Source of the DNA: Rebecca billardiae RCC1528
Lineage: Eukaryota; Haptophyta
Direction: 5' to 3'
Length of the DNA: 64,000 nt
NCBI GenBank assembly: GCA_965240325.2
Contig: OZ251240.1
Coordinates: 558,001-622,000 of the forward strand
A model generated the notes under the pieces. The model was given only the letters and a program-made list of their open reading frames with translations. It was not told where the DNA came from and did not search any database. Position 1 is the first letter of the stretch; each line of letters starts with the position of its first letter. Shown here piece after piece: positions 1 to 9,200 of this stretch. Both the position numbers and the translations under genes were made by a program.

Positions 1-1176
1 TGTCGTCGGTGGTGCCGTCGCCCAGCTGGCCTTGGTTGTTGCGGCCCCAGCTGCGGCCAAGGGGGCACGGCACGCGCGGCGCGGCGCGTGGCACTCTCAG
101 CGGGTGCGCAGCGCTCCGGGCGCACGCGCGGGGCGACGGAGCGGCGGGCGCGCGCCCTCGCGCCCGCGCTTGCGCGGGCACCTGCGGGGGGCGCGCGTGC
201 GCGTGCGCGGTGCGCCGTGTGCGCGGCCGCACCATTTGACGGTGCCGTCCGTGAACAGGACGCAGCCGTGCGCGCCGAGGTGCACGTCCCAGCCGGACAC
301 GACGAGTCCGGCTCCAAAGTCGAGGTGCGCGCCAAAGGTGCCCACGTGGGCCGTGCTGCCCGTGCCCAGCGAGCCCTGGTCCCCGCGGCCGCAGCAGTGT
401 ATGCCCACCGTGCCACTGATGTCTGACTGCACACACGTGATGTGCCGCCCCAGCTTGACCGCCTGTGGCGTCGCGCCCCCGAGGTCCGCGGCGAGGAGCG
501 TGTCGCCCATCGCGCGGCCGGAGCCATCGCCGGTATAGATCACGTCGTCCGTGCCGTGCTGCCCGAACTGGTTGTTCCCCCAGCTGCGACGGGCGGCGCG
601 CGCCGAGCGGCACGCGCGCAGCGGGGGAGGCGCGCGCTTGCGCTCAGCGCGCGGCGCGGCGCGCGCGCGCAGAGCGGGGAGGGCGGCGCGCGCGCGCGGC
701 GGTGCGGCGCGCACCATCGCACGCTCGCGTCCGAGAGCAACGCGCACGAGTGGATCCGCCCCCCGTCCACGTCCACCGCCGTGAGGCCCGTGGGGAGCGC
801 CACGAACGGCAGGCTGAGCCCAAGCTCGCCCGGCTGGTCGCCGCGAGGCTCGGTGTCGTCGTAGCCGAGCTGGCCGGCGCTGTTTTGGCCCCAGCTGCGC
901 GTGGCGTCCGGCGCACACCGCGCGGCGACGCGCGCCGCCTCAGCGCGCAGCGTGCGCGCGGAGCGCGATCCACGGGTGCGGCGCTCACGCGCGTGATAGT
1001 CGGGCGGGCGCCGCGCCGCACCATTTGATCGCGCCAGTGTCGTAGATCATGCAGCTGTGTGTGTGGCCCACGGCGATCGAGGTCACGGTGCCGGCACTGC
1101 CCACGCCGAGGAGCGCCCCCGGGTGCAGCGCCGGGCTCGTCAGCGTGATGAGCACGACCGCCCACGGGGTGGGCAT
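1..1176 (-). CDS. RCC1-repeat (beta-propeller) protein, partial
   Basis: Four exons on the minus strand encode RCC1-type propeller repeats: 1176-1022, 894-715, 583-233 and 50 to the left edge. The introns 1021-895, 714-584 and 232-51 start GTGCG and end CGCAG. Each splits the Cys codon of the K/R-C-W-G motif (phase 2), and joining the exons restores KCWGxNxxGQLG at every junction. The 351-nt exon holds two blades without an intron between them. Repeats have the usual GHTHSC or GGRIHSC core and a D-G/T-x-V/I-K strand. The C terminus lies beyond the window. The N terminus is uncertain: the ATG at 1176 is the first in frame, but a fold-back element begins only 51 bp upstream at 1227, so the 5' part may be displaced or lost. 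RCC1-like proteins act as exchange factors or protein-binding scaffolds; the specific role here is unknown. Confidence 0.8.
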
Positions 1177-1226
1177 GACGCCAGATGCGGGCTCGGCGCG
1201 CGTGTGGGGGCAGAGTTGGTTGAGAT

Positions 1227-1373
1227 GGAGTGGTGTCAAGGCACTCGGTGTATCGGTCAGTGGTTTGAGGTTGGGTGAGGGTGGTGGTTGGTTGGGGGCT
1301 GGCCAGGGTAGGGCTGGAGGCTTCGGCCGCCAGTCTGATCACCCGGAGCCCGTTATAAAGGGGAATTTAAAAA
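1227..1373 (+). repeat. Left arm of fold-back element 1
   Basis: 147-bp arm, identical to the reverse complement of 2217-2363. It starts GGAGTGGTGTCAAGG and ends in an AT-rich run. Confidence 0.85.
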
Positions 1374-2216
1374 AAAAGATGAGATGAGTATTGTTCCCTT
1401 AAGCTGATGAATAGAGCTCGTTCGGAGATTCCCTCGGCGGGTACTTTATGTACTACTATCTTGATATCACCTTCAGTTTACTACTGGTTAAGTTTAGTAT
1501 CTACCGGTCACTCCCCGACCGTATTGATGGTGCAAGAAAACCTAGAGCCCCGACCGTTACAAGGGTATATTAGGTCTCAGCGGCATGATGGCCATCCGGC
1601 GAATAAGTCATTCTGGGTCTCCCTGACACCATGATACAGGCCCAACACCCCCGGGGACCTGAGCATCACCCTGGGACCTAATATTGCAGTCTGAAGTTGG
1701 GTGGGTCACTCTCGACGACGGCACGCGGACGGTCGTGATGCACGCGGGACAGCACATCAGGGGCATTCGGTGCACTAGCGAGGGTGGCATACGATGTCAT
1801 CCCGACGTATGCATCCGTAGTATACTTGCCCGGCCCCAGGCGCCCTGTCATCCGGCACAATGTCACGTGCGTGGGCTTCACGCGGTCGTGATCGCGGGGT
1901 TCAACATGCTGTTCCGAACGAGCGCACGCACGCGCGCCGGCGCGAGGCGAGCGAGAGGAATGCACCCCTCGCGTGCTCGCGCGGGCAAACGCACTTCACG
2001 AGCATCCCACAGGCGCCAAGAACTTCCTCCGATGGCGATGCGCAAGCCGCTAGCCCCCACAAGCGCGGGGCGAACCACGCCGCAGGGCGGTGTCGCCGCT
2101 TCCCGCGCTGGGCCGGGGCTCTAGGTTTTCTTGCACCATCAATACCGACTCGGTTGCAGGGTCCACTCCTCAGCAACCAGAAGCTCATCAAATAATTGGA
2201 CGAGGTGGACCCACTG

Positions 2217-2363
2217 TTTTTAAATTCCCCTTTATAACGGGCTCCGGGTGATCAGACTGGCGGCCGAAGCCTCCAGCCCTACCCTGGCCAGCCCCCAACC
2301 AACCACCACCCTCACCCAACCTCAAACCACTGACCGATACACCGAGTGCCTTGACACCACTCC
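2217..2363 (-). repeat. Right arm of fold-back element 1
   Basis: Reverse complement of 1227-1373, with no mismatch noticed over 147 bp. Confidence 0.85.
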
Positions 2364-2504
2364 GCTGTGGACAGCCCGCCTCCAGAGGGGGCGGGGGTAC
2401 TGTGCACGTGATCACGCCTGAACCAAGTGTGCACGTGAAAACATAGTAAACTGTACAGTCCTAAGTATGGTACTCCGATTCCTGGAGGCGGTACTGAATG
2501 ACGC

Positions 2505-4322
2505 TCAACTCGCGCCGGCGGCACCGAAGCCGTGGAAGCAGAGGACGCGCAGGAGCTGGTGCACAGCCTCGCGCGTGATGCCCGTGCGCGTACCCTCCTC
2601 CTCCGCCTCGCGCACGCCGATCAGCGCGCACGCCGCGTTCGCCGCCACGCGCTCGAGCGCCGTCCTCGCCAGCCAGTCGAGCAGCGGCTCGAGCGCGCTC
2701 GGCACGCCCAGCAGAGCGCGCGCGTGCGGGGCGAGGTCCTCGCCGCCAAAGTTGACGCTCAGGGCGTACAGCGTGGGCTCCTCCTCCTTCGCGTCGCTCT
2801 GATCGGCCGACCCCTCCTCCTCGCCATCGGCGTCGTCGGAGCCGCCGAGAGCCGACGGCTCGCCCTTCCCGCCGGCCCCAGCCGCGCCGCTGCCGTCGCT
2901 GCTGGCGCCCTCGCCCTCACTCGCCTCCGCCTCCGCCTCCGCCTCGGCGGCCTGCGCCAGGAGCGTGTCGCGCAGCTCACCCAGCGCGTCCTCGTCCTTC
3001 ACGATGACGCACAGCGGATTGCACCGCACCGCCCCCGCCGTCGGCTCGCCCCGGCCGCCGCCGCCCGCGCGCGCGCGCTTGGCGCTTGGCGCGCCCGGCG
3101 CGCGCGGCGCGTTGGCCGCCGGCTGGCTCGGCCCAAGCGGCGGCGCGAGCCGCTCCCGCTCCGCCATCACGTCGACGTACCCGGCGGGCGGGGGCGCGCA
3201 CGTGTAGCTGTCGGGGATCATGTCCTCCTCGCGGAGAGCGTCGAGCTGCGCGCGCAGCGCGCGCAGCGCCTCGGCGCACTGCGCGCGCGCCGCGTCGCGG
3301 CGCGCGCTCGGCGTCGCGAGCGGCGGCACGCAGGCCGTGGCGCGCAGCGCAGGCACGGCCCAAGCGCGCTGCCGCGCCGCGTCGGCGAGGAGCTCGGCCC
3401 ACGAGAGGCCGAGGAGCGAGAGGTTGACCGAGAGCGAGTCCTCCTCGCACTCCACGCGGTGCCACGCGCCCGCCGGGAAGTAGAGCACGGAGCCGGGCAC
3501 GAGCGTCACGCGGCGCACGCGCCCGGCCGCCTCGGCGCGCGCGCCCTCGGCCAGGCTGAAGCCGGCCGCCTGCAGCCGGTGCGCGCGCAGCTGCTGCTCG
3601 AGGTTGCCCGCGGCGCGGTAGTGCGGCGTGGCGCCGCGCACGGGGTGCTCCACGCCGCCGCGGTGCACCACCCACGTCTTCTTCCCGCGCAGCTGCAGCG
3701 TGAAGTTCTCCTGGAAGTCGAAGTGCCAGCCGGTCGAGTGGCCGGCGCGCGAGGCGAACAGCTCGACCTCGCCGCGGAGCTCGCCCGACGGGTGGCGCGC
3801 GCCGGCGCCGAGGCCGAGCTGCTCGGCCAGCGCCGAGACCCACGCCTCGCAGAACTCCTGCGGCGCGCGCATGTACAGGCTCGCGCCGCACTCGTGGCAG
3901 ACGCGCGCCGAGCGCGCGTCGTCCAGCTCGAACGAGCGGAGCGGCGGCGCGCCCGCCGCGTGCGTGTCGGCGCCGGCTGCGCCAGCTGGCGCGCGCGAGG
4001 GCGCGTCGTGGGCGGCGCCCGGCTCGCGAGCGGGCATCCATGCGAAGATGCGCTCGGACGCCGTGTTCTCCAGCAGCGCGTCGAGGTCGAGGTCGAAGAG
4101 CGCCTCGCGCACGCGCTCGAACCGAGCGCTCGCCGCCGCGGCCGCGCGCGGGTCGTTCGGCCGCGGCACGAGCGCGAGCGCCGTCTGGCGCCAGTGGGCG
4201 CGCATGAACTCGTCCACACCGACCGGGTGGAGCAGGCGCGCGAGCACGTCCTCGAGCGTCACCTCGCACGCCTCCTTCGCCCGCAGCGTGCGGATCGCGA
4301 GATCGCTGCCGTCGGCCATCAT
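2505..4322 (-). CDS. JmjC/cupin-type Fe(II)/2-oxoglutarate oxygenase
   Basis: 605 residues in a single exon. The fold is the cupin_4/JmjC type related to ribosomal-oxygenase and NO66/MINA-like hydroxylases. The HxD metal pair is H200 and D202 in WHFDFQENF, followed by the LQLRGKKTW strand. The distal metal ligand is H288 in FPAGAWHRVE, with the typical SLSVNLSL strand after it. The likely reaction is 2-oxoglutarate-dependent hydroxylation (or demethylation) of a protein; the substrate is unknown. The C-terminal third contains an acidic Glu/Asp/Ser/Gly-rich linker (about residues 440-520) and then a helical tail. The start is the first of two adjacent ATGs (4322 and 4319); the frame is open further upstream but that part has no family similarity. 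The next gene is divergent, with 746 bp between the start codons. Confidence 0.82.
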   Translation of the reverse strand: MMADGSDLAIRTLRAKEACEVTLEDVLARLLHPVGVDEFMRAHWRQTALALVPRPNDPRAAAAASARFERVREALFDLDLDALLENTASERIFAWMPAREPGAAHDAPSRAPAGAAGADTHAAGAPPLRSFELDDARSARVCHECGASLYMRAPQEFCEAWVSALAEQLGLGAGARHPSGELRGEVELFASRAGHSTGWHFDFQENFTLQLRGKKTWVVHRGGVEHPVRGATPHYRAAGNLEQQLRAHRLQAAGFSLAEGARAEAAGRVRRVTLVPGSVLYFPAGAWHRVECEEDSLSVNLSLLGLSWAELLADAARQRAWAVPALRATACVPPLATPSARRDAARAQCAEALRALRAQLDALREEDMIPDSYTCAPPPAGYVDVMAERERLAPPLGPSQPAANAPRAPGAPSAKRARAGGGGRGEPTAGAVRCNPLCVIVKDEDALGELRDTLLAQAAEAEAEAEASEGEGASSDGSGAAGAGGKGEPSALGGSDDADGEEEGSADQSDAKEEEPTLYALSVNFGGEDLAPHARALLGVPSALEPLLDWLARTALERVAANAACALIGVREAEEEGTRTGITREAVHQLLRVLCFHGFGAAGAS

Positions 4323-5068
4323 CACTGTCGCGTGATTTTGCTCACACCAAGATGGCCCGCCAATGCAAATAAAATCAGCAGAATAAAATCCAAGCGGACC
4401 ACGGGGCTGCTTACTTATAATTACCGCTTGATACATACACGCCTTCCCCAACCGACAGTGGGGCTCCACGTTCCTCACTACATCCTCATTCTGTCGGCGC
4501 GCTGTTGCATCGGCGCCCAGTCGGCGAGTTCGGACGACGACGTTTTGTGGATGATGGTGGCGGGTGGGCGAGGACGACGGGCGCTGGCGCGCCGCGAGGC
4601 GGCCGCACGCGGCCCTCATCCAGGCCTCGCAGGCGGACGGCTGAACGATTTTTTCCGGCGGCGCTACCATCGGCGACGGCTTCATGGGCGGTGACAGTTG
4701 GCGGGCGTCAATCTCGCCTGCCTGAGCTGTGTGCGTCTCTTATTCTTAGTAAACTGTACGCGGTATTTGAAGTCTGATCCTCTCACGGCGCAGCGAAAGT
4801 TCTGGGGATTCGACAAGCGGCAACTCGAATAACCGCTTTCCGCGGTCGTCTCCGCCAATGAGATGAGCGGGACTCGCTTGAATCAGCTGCTGCCTTGCCG
4901 GATTGCGTCGACGTCGGGCCGACTCAGCTCTCGCAAACGGCAAAAAAGTGAAAAAACCTTGTCCCGGTGTGGTTCCGCCCCTGTGTGTCCTGTCCACCGG
5001 CTCGAGCATCCCCAGGTGCGCGCCGTCACCCAGGCATCACCAAGCGTCGTTAGCGTCCGAGCCCGCCC
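4323..5068. promoter_or_regulatory. Intergenic interval between divergent genes
   Basis: This 746-bp interval separates the start codons of the JmjC-type gene (minus) and the membrane-protein gene (plus). It must hold both promoters. It is less GC-rich than the genes and includes short A-runs near 4940-4960. I see no recognisable gene or specific factor site in it. Confidence 0.4.
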
Positions 5069-5830
5069 ATGACCGATCAGGACACGCGGAAGGACGAGGA
5101 GGCCGCAGCAGCCGTCGACGCAAGCGGCTCGGACGGCGGCGGCAACGACGGGCAGCAGGCGGCAAAGAAGGGCTGCTGTGCCCGCTGCTGCCCTTGCTGC
5201 AAGTGCAAGGCGTGCGTGCTTTGGCTCGTCGCGGTCTACAACTCGTTCGGATACGCCTTCGTCATGACCTTCGTCGTGGGGACCGGCAGCGAGATCGCGT
5301 CGCTGTATGCCGCGATCGCCGTGCTCGTGCTGGACGAGTTTGACGTTGGCGTGAAGGTGTTTGCAGGCTTGCTCCTCGCATTCGTCGCGGTGCAGGAGGC
5401 GTTCGCGATCCGTTACGGCATCCTCGAGCAGCAGTACTACCCGTATGCCCAGCGCTCCCTCGTCGCGAAGCTGTACACCATGTACGTGCGCCGCTGCTAC
5501 GACGTCGTGGACAAGGAAGCGGACACGCACGAAGACAGCCGGCTGCAGCTCATCGTGTGGTACACGCTCGACGTCCCGATCGTCGCGCTGTGCACCCTAC
5601 TCGCCATATTCAGCGGGGACAACGTCTGGCTCTTCCTCATCGGCCTGTTCAACTCAGCCATCCTCGTCCTCCAAGACCTCCTGCTCTGCGCCGTCGAGTC
5701 GGTGATGATCCCAGTCCGCGGCCGGAAGATCACGCGCCGCAGCACTTCGTCCGGCGGCATCGAGGCCTCCGCGTCAGCGGAAGGCGGCATGGATGATGAT
5801 GAGGGTGGTACCACGCGGGCCCGTGTCTGA
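5069..5830 (+). CDS. Cys-cluster multispanning membrane protein, unknown family
   Basis: 253 residues. After a charged Gly/Asp-rich start, residues 36-49 carry eight cysteines in a basic stretch (CCARCCPCCKCKAC), which could be palmitoylated or bind metal. Hydrophobic segments follow at about residues 49-70, 76-90, 94-113, 162-182 and 185-208, so four or five membrane passes are likely. Between the third and fourth is a soluble loop rich in Tyr, Arg and acidic residues. The C-terminal tail is Ser/Gly/Asp-rich and presumably cytosolic. I do not recognise the family. The first ATG gives a compact protein with no low-complexity extension, and codon use matches neighbouring genes. Confidence 0.72.
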   Translation: MTDQDTRKDEEAAAAVDASGSDGGGNDGQQAAKKGCCARCCPCCKCKACVLWLVAVYNSFGYAFVMTFVVGTGSEIASLYAAIAVLVLDEFDVGVKVFAGLLLAFVAVQEAFAIRYGILEQQYYPYAQRSLVAKLYTMYVRRCYDVVDKEADTHEDSRLQLIVWYTLDVPIVALCTLLAIFSGDNVWLFLIGLFNSAILVLQDLLLCAVESVMIPVRGRKITRRSTSSGGIEASASAEGGMDDDEGGTTRARV

Positions 5831-6277
5831 CATCTCCGATCTGCATTGGCGCGCTGCTTCTCGCATCGGTGAGTCCTCAGCACTGCGCCCCGTGCGTCCG
5901 AGGGCCTGGCTGCAGATGACGACGGCGGCGGCTCATGCATGTGCATCCTCCTACTGTAGCAAATATACCGTACCGTACGGTCGCTGTGGTGGAGAGGTTT
6001 CGAAGGACAGAAGTCGGGCTTGCTGAGGCCACAGGACAGTACGTCGTCGCGTAGGAGCAGTGGAGCACGGCCGGCTCCCCGGCCCAGGGGGTGCCAAGCT
6101 CGACACCAGGCTGGGGATGAAAGAGCGTCCGGAATGCCGGATGGATGACGAACGCCGGCTGGCACCGATTGAACTGCCGAGCCGTTCGAGCCTGCTCAGG
6201 CTGGACAGCCGTGGGAAGCCCGGCCTCGAGGGCTGCCGCGAGCATCGTACCGGCACGCCCGACGCGCGCCCGACCGG
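5831..6277. other. Intergenic, no gene seen
   Basis: Nothing coding is supported here. A short AT-richer patch with a repeated CCGTA motif lies near 5965-5985. The interval presumably holds the 3' end of the membrane-protein gene and the promoter of the gene at 6278. Confidence 0.4.
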
Positions 6278-9200
6278 ATGGCGGCCCCGGCGACGCGGCG
6301 CGCCGCGTGCGCGCTGGTGCTCGTGGCGGCCACCATCTGCCCGCCCGCCGCCGGCCGGCTCCACCGGCCCAACGGCACGCGCTCGATGCCCGGCGGCGGC
6401 CGGCGGGCGCTGCCGCTGCTCAACCACACCGCGCTCTCGCCACTCGACTGCGGCGACGTGCCCGAGTTCGGCACGAGCCGGCGGCGCGTGGCGGTCCTGC
6501 TGGTGGGCTCGATGCCGCTGCTCGCCTCCACCATCCAGCCGCTGCTCGACAACGTCTTTGCGCCGCTCGACGCCGCGTGCGTGATCGCTGACGTGTACGT
6601 GGCGACGTGGGGCAAGAACCTGCGGCCGGACAAGAGCGCGTCGCGCTCGCAGCGCGTCGCGGCGAAGCGGCACGTGGACCTGATGGTCGAGCTCCTCTCG
6701 CCGCAGGCGTACGCGCTCCTCTCCATCACCGAGAGCGCCGTCCTGCTCAGCCCGGCCGGGCTCGACGGCCCGGAGGAACGGCTGGAGCTCGACCTCAAGT
6801 ACAGCCACCTGCGCGCGGCGCTGCAGCAGCGGGCGCTGGAGCGGGTGCACGCGATGTGGTGGGCGCGGTGGCGCAGCGTGGGCGTGAGCGGCGCGCTCCT
6901 CCTCCGCTTCGACGTGCCGCCCGTCGTGCTGCTCGACGTGCCGCTCCTCCTCTCCGCGCGCGGCGGCGAGCTCTTCGACGCGAGCGGCGCGACCGGCTCC
7001 GCGTGCGGCCCGCTGCTGGGCGCGGTGTGGCCGATGCACAAGATGCTGCGCGCGCTGGGCAGGGTGGACCTGCGCAGCGCGTGGCCCGACGTGGGCGAGC
7101 CCGCGCCCACGCCCGCCCCCGCGCGCCGCGGCGCCGGTGCGCGCGGCGGCCGCGGCGGCGCGCCCGCCTCCGCGCCCAGCACCAAGCTCGGCCGGCTCGC
7201 GGCCGACCTCGGGCTGTCGCTCACGCCCGTGCCGGCGCTGGTCGAGCGCTCGCACCCGGGGCCGCCCGACCCGCGCGCGAGCCTGTGGCGCGCGGTCGAG
7301 CGCGAGCGCGCGCGCCGCGCCGACGCGCCGCGCGCCGCGCCGCGCGCGCTCTCGTGCGCGCGCGCGTTTGGGTACGGCACGCGCCGGCGGCGCATCGCGC
7401 TCGTCTTCTTCGGGCTCAACCGCTCGCTGCGGCGCACGCTCGAGTCGATTCAGGCGCAGGTGCTCGCGCCGCTCGCGGCGTACTGCTACACGTGGGAGGT
7501 GTTCGTGCACACGTACTCCGAGGCGGTCACGTTCAACTCGCGCGCCAACGAGCTCGGCGTGCGGCTGGGCGGCGCGGCGGAGATGCGCGCGCTGCTGCGG
7601 CCGGCCAAGATGGCGGTGACGGCGCAGGCGGACGCGGACGCGGCGTGGCCGCTCGAGCTCGTGACGGGGCGGCACGGGAGCTACTACGCGGCGAACGCGA
7701 CGACGCGGAACCTGCTCCGCCAGCTGCACTCGCTCCAGCTCGCCACGCGTCTCTGGGAGCGCTCCTCCGCGCGCTTCGCCCTCGTCGCGTACCTGAGGCC
7801 CGACCTGGAGTACCTGCGGCCGCTCGACGTGCCCGCGGCCGCGTCCGTGCGGCCGGGCGAGCTGTTCGTGCCGTACTGGGCGGCGTGGAAGGGGGCGAAC
7901 GACCGCGTGGCGTTCGGCGCGCCCGACGCGATGGCGCAGTGGGGGCGGCGCGTCGAGCTCGCGCGCGAGTACGCGAGACACGCGCCGCTCTCCTCAGAGG
8001 GCTTCCTCGCCTTTGTGCTCGAGCGGAGGAGGCTGGTGGCGCGCTCGACCTCGCTGCTCGGCATGCGCGTGCGCGCGGGCAACGCGAGCTCGCCCGACCT
8101 CGGGCTCGGCGTGCAGTGCCGCTGGGCGGCGAACCGCTGCCTGATCTTCTGCCACAGGCACACGCAGGTCACGCCGCGCAACGTGCTTGAGCGCGAGATG
8201 CGCGGCCACTGCCTCTGGCCGGGCGAGCGCTACTGGCAGCCGGGCGCGCACGGCGGCGGCGGCCGCGGCGCGGCGCGGCTCGCGACTTCCATCGCCAGCC
8301 CGCGCTATCCGGACGCGGTGCTCGCGAGCGCGGCGGCGGTGCAGCGGCTCGAGGCGGTGACGGTGCTCGCCGCGCGCGCGGGCGGCCTCGCCGCCGCGCC
8401 GGACGCCACCGAGCCCGCTCCGCCCGAGGACGAGAGCCTCGGGCTGAGCGGCGGCGGCGGCGGCGGCGGCGGCGGCCTCGGCGGCGATGGCGGCGGCGGC
8501 GCCGGTGCCGCCGGCGGCGGCGTGTCGCTCGAGGGCGGCACCGCGGCGGCGGCGCAGCTGGCGGAGGCAGGCGGGCTCGGCGAGGGCGCCGGCGCATCCG
8601 CCGAGCCCGTGCTCCCGGAGGAGTTGCGCGCGCGCTGGCTCGAGACCATCCGAGAGTACGAGCTGGGCGCGGGCCCGCCGCTGCCGCGCTCGCACTGCAT
8701 CGTCGGCAGGGGCCCGGCGATGGCGCGCAGCTCGGCCGTGTGGCGCGCGCGCGAGCAGCAGGGGCGCGCGCGCTCGGCGGACGGCAGCGCGGAGGCGGAG
8801 GGCGCGCTGGAGCACGGCCGCGCGCTCAGGGCGCCCAAGCAGCCGCTGCCGCCCTCGAGCCTCGGCGCGACGGCGCAGCCCGGCGGCGCGGCCGGCACGC
8901 CTCCTCCCACCTCCACGGCGCCTGGTGCCGCCTTCGGTCCGGACGCGGACGTGCCGCCGCCCGCGCGCACCAAGTCGGCGGCGAAGCTCGCGCAGCTCGA
9001 GGTCGAGCAGCTCGAGGCGCGGCTCGAGGCGAAGGGCATCGCGCGGCTGCCCTTCCGCCTGCCGCTCAACGTGACCGAGCGCCTCGCAGCCATGGCCGCC
9101 GCGCGCCGGCTGCGCAAGCTGTGCGCCTCGGTGGAGAAGCGCCGTGTGCGCGTGGCGGAGGTGCCGGGGGTGCGGCTCCCAAGGGCGCTGTCGCGCGCGC

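Larger units (their letters stand above)
1227..2363. mobile_element. Fold-back element with perfect 147-bp terminal inverted repeats
   Basis: Positions 1227-1373 and 2217-2363 are exact reverse complements by eye over 147 bp, enclosing about 840 bp. Inside lies a second perfect inverted pair of 32 nt (1521-1552 and 2114-2145). The interior has no recognisable transposase; its short reading frames (about 1684-2195) look like chance GC-rich frames. I see no target-site duplication at the outer edges. The structure fits a non-autonomous fold-back or MITE-like DNA element, and its left end lies almost against the RCC1 gene. Confidence 0.75.
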
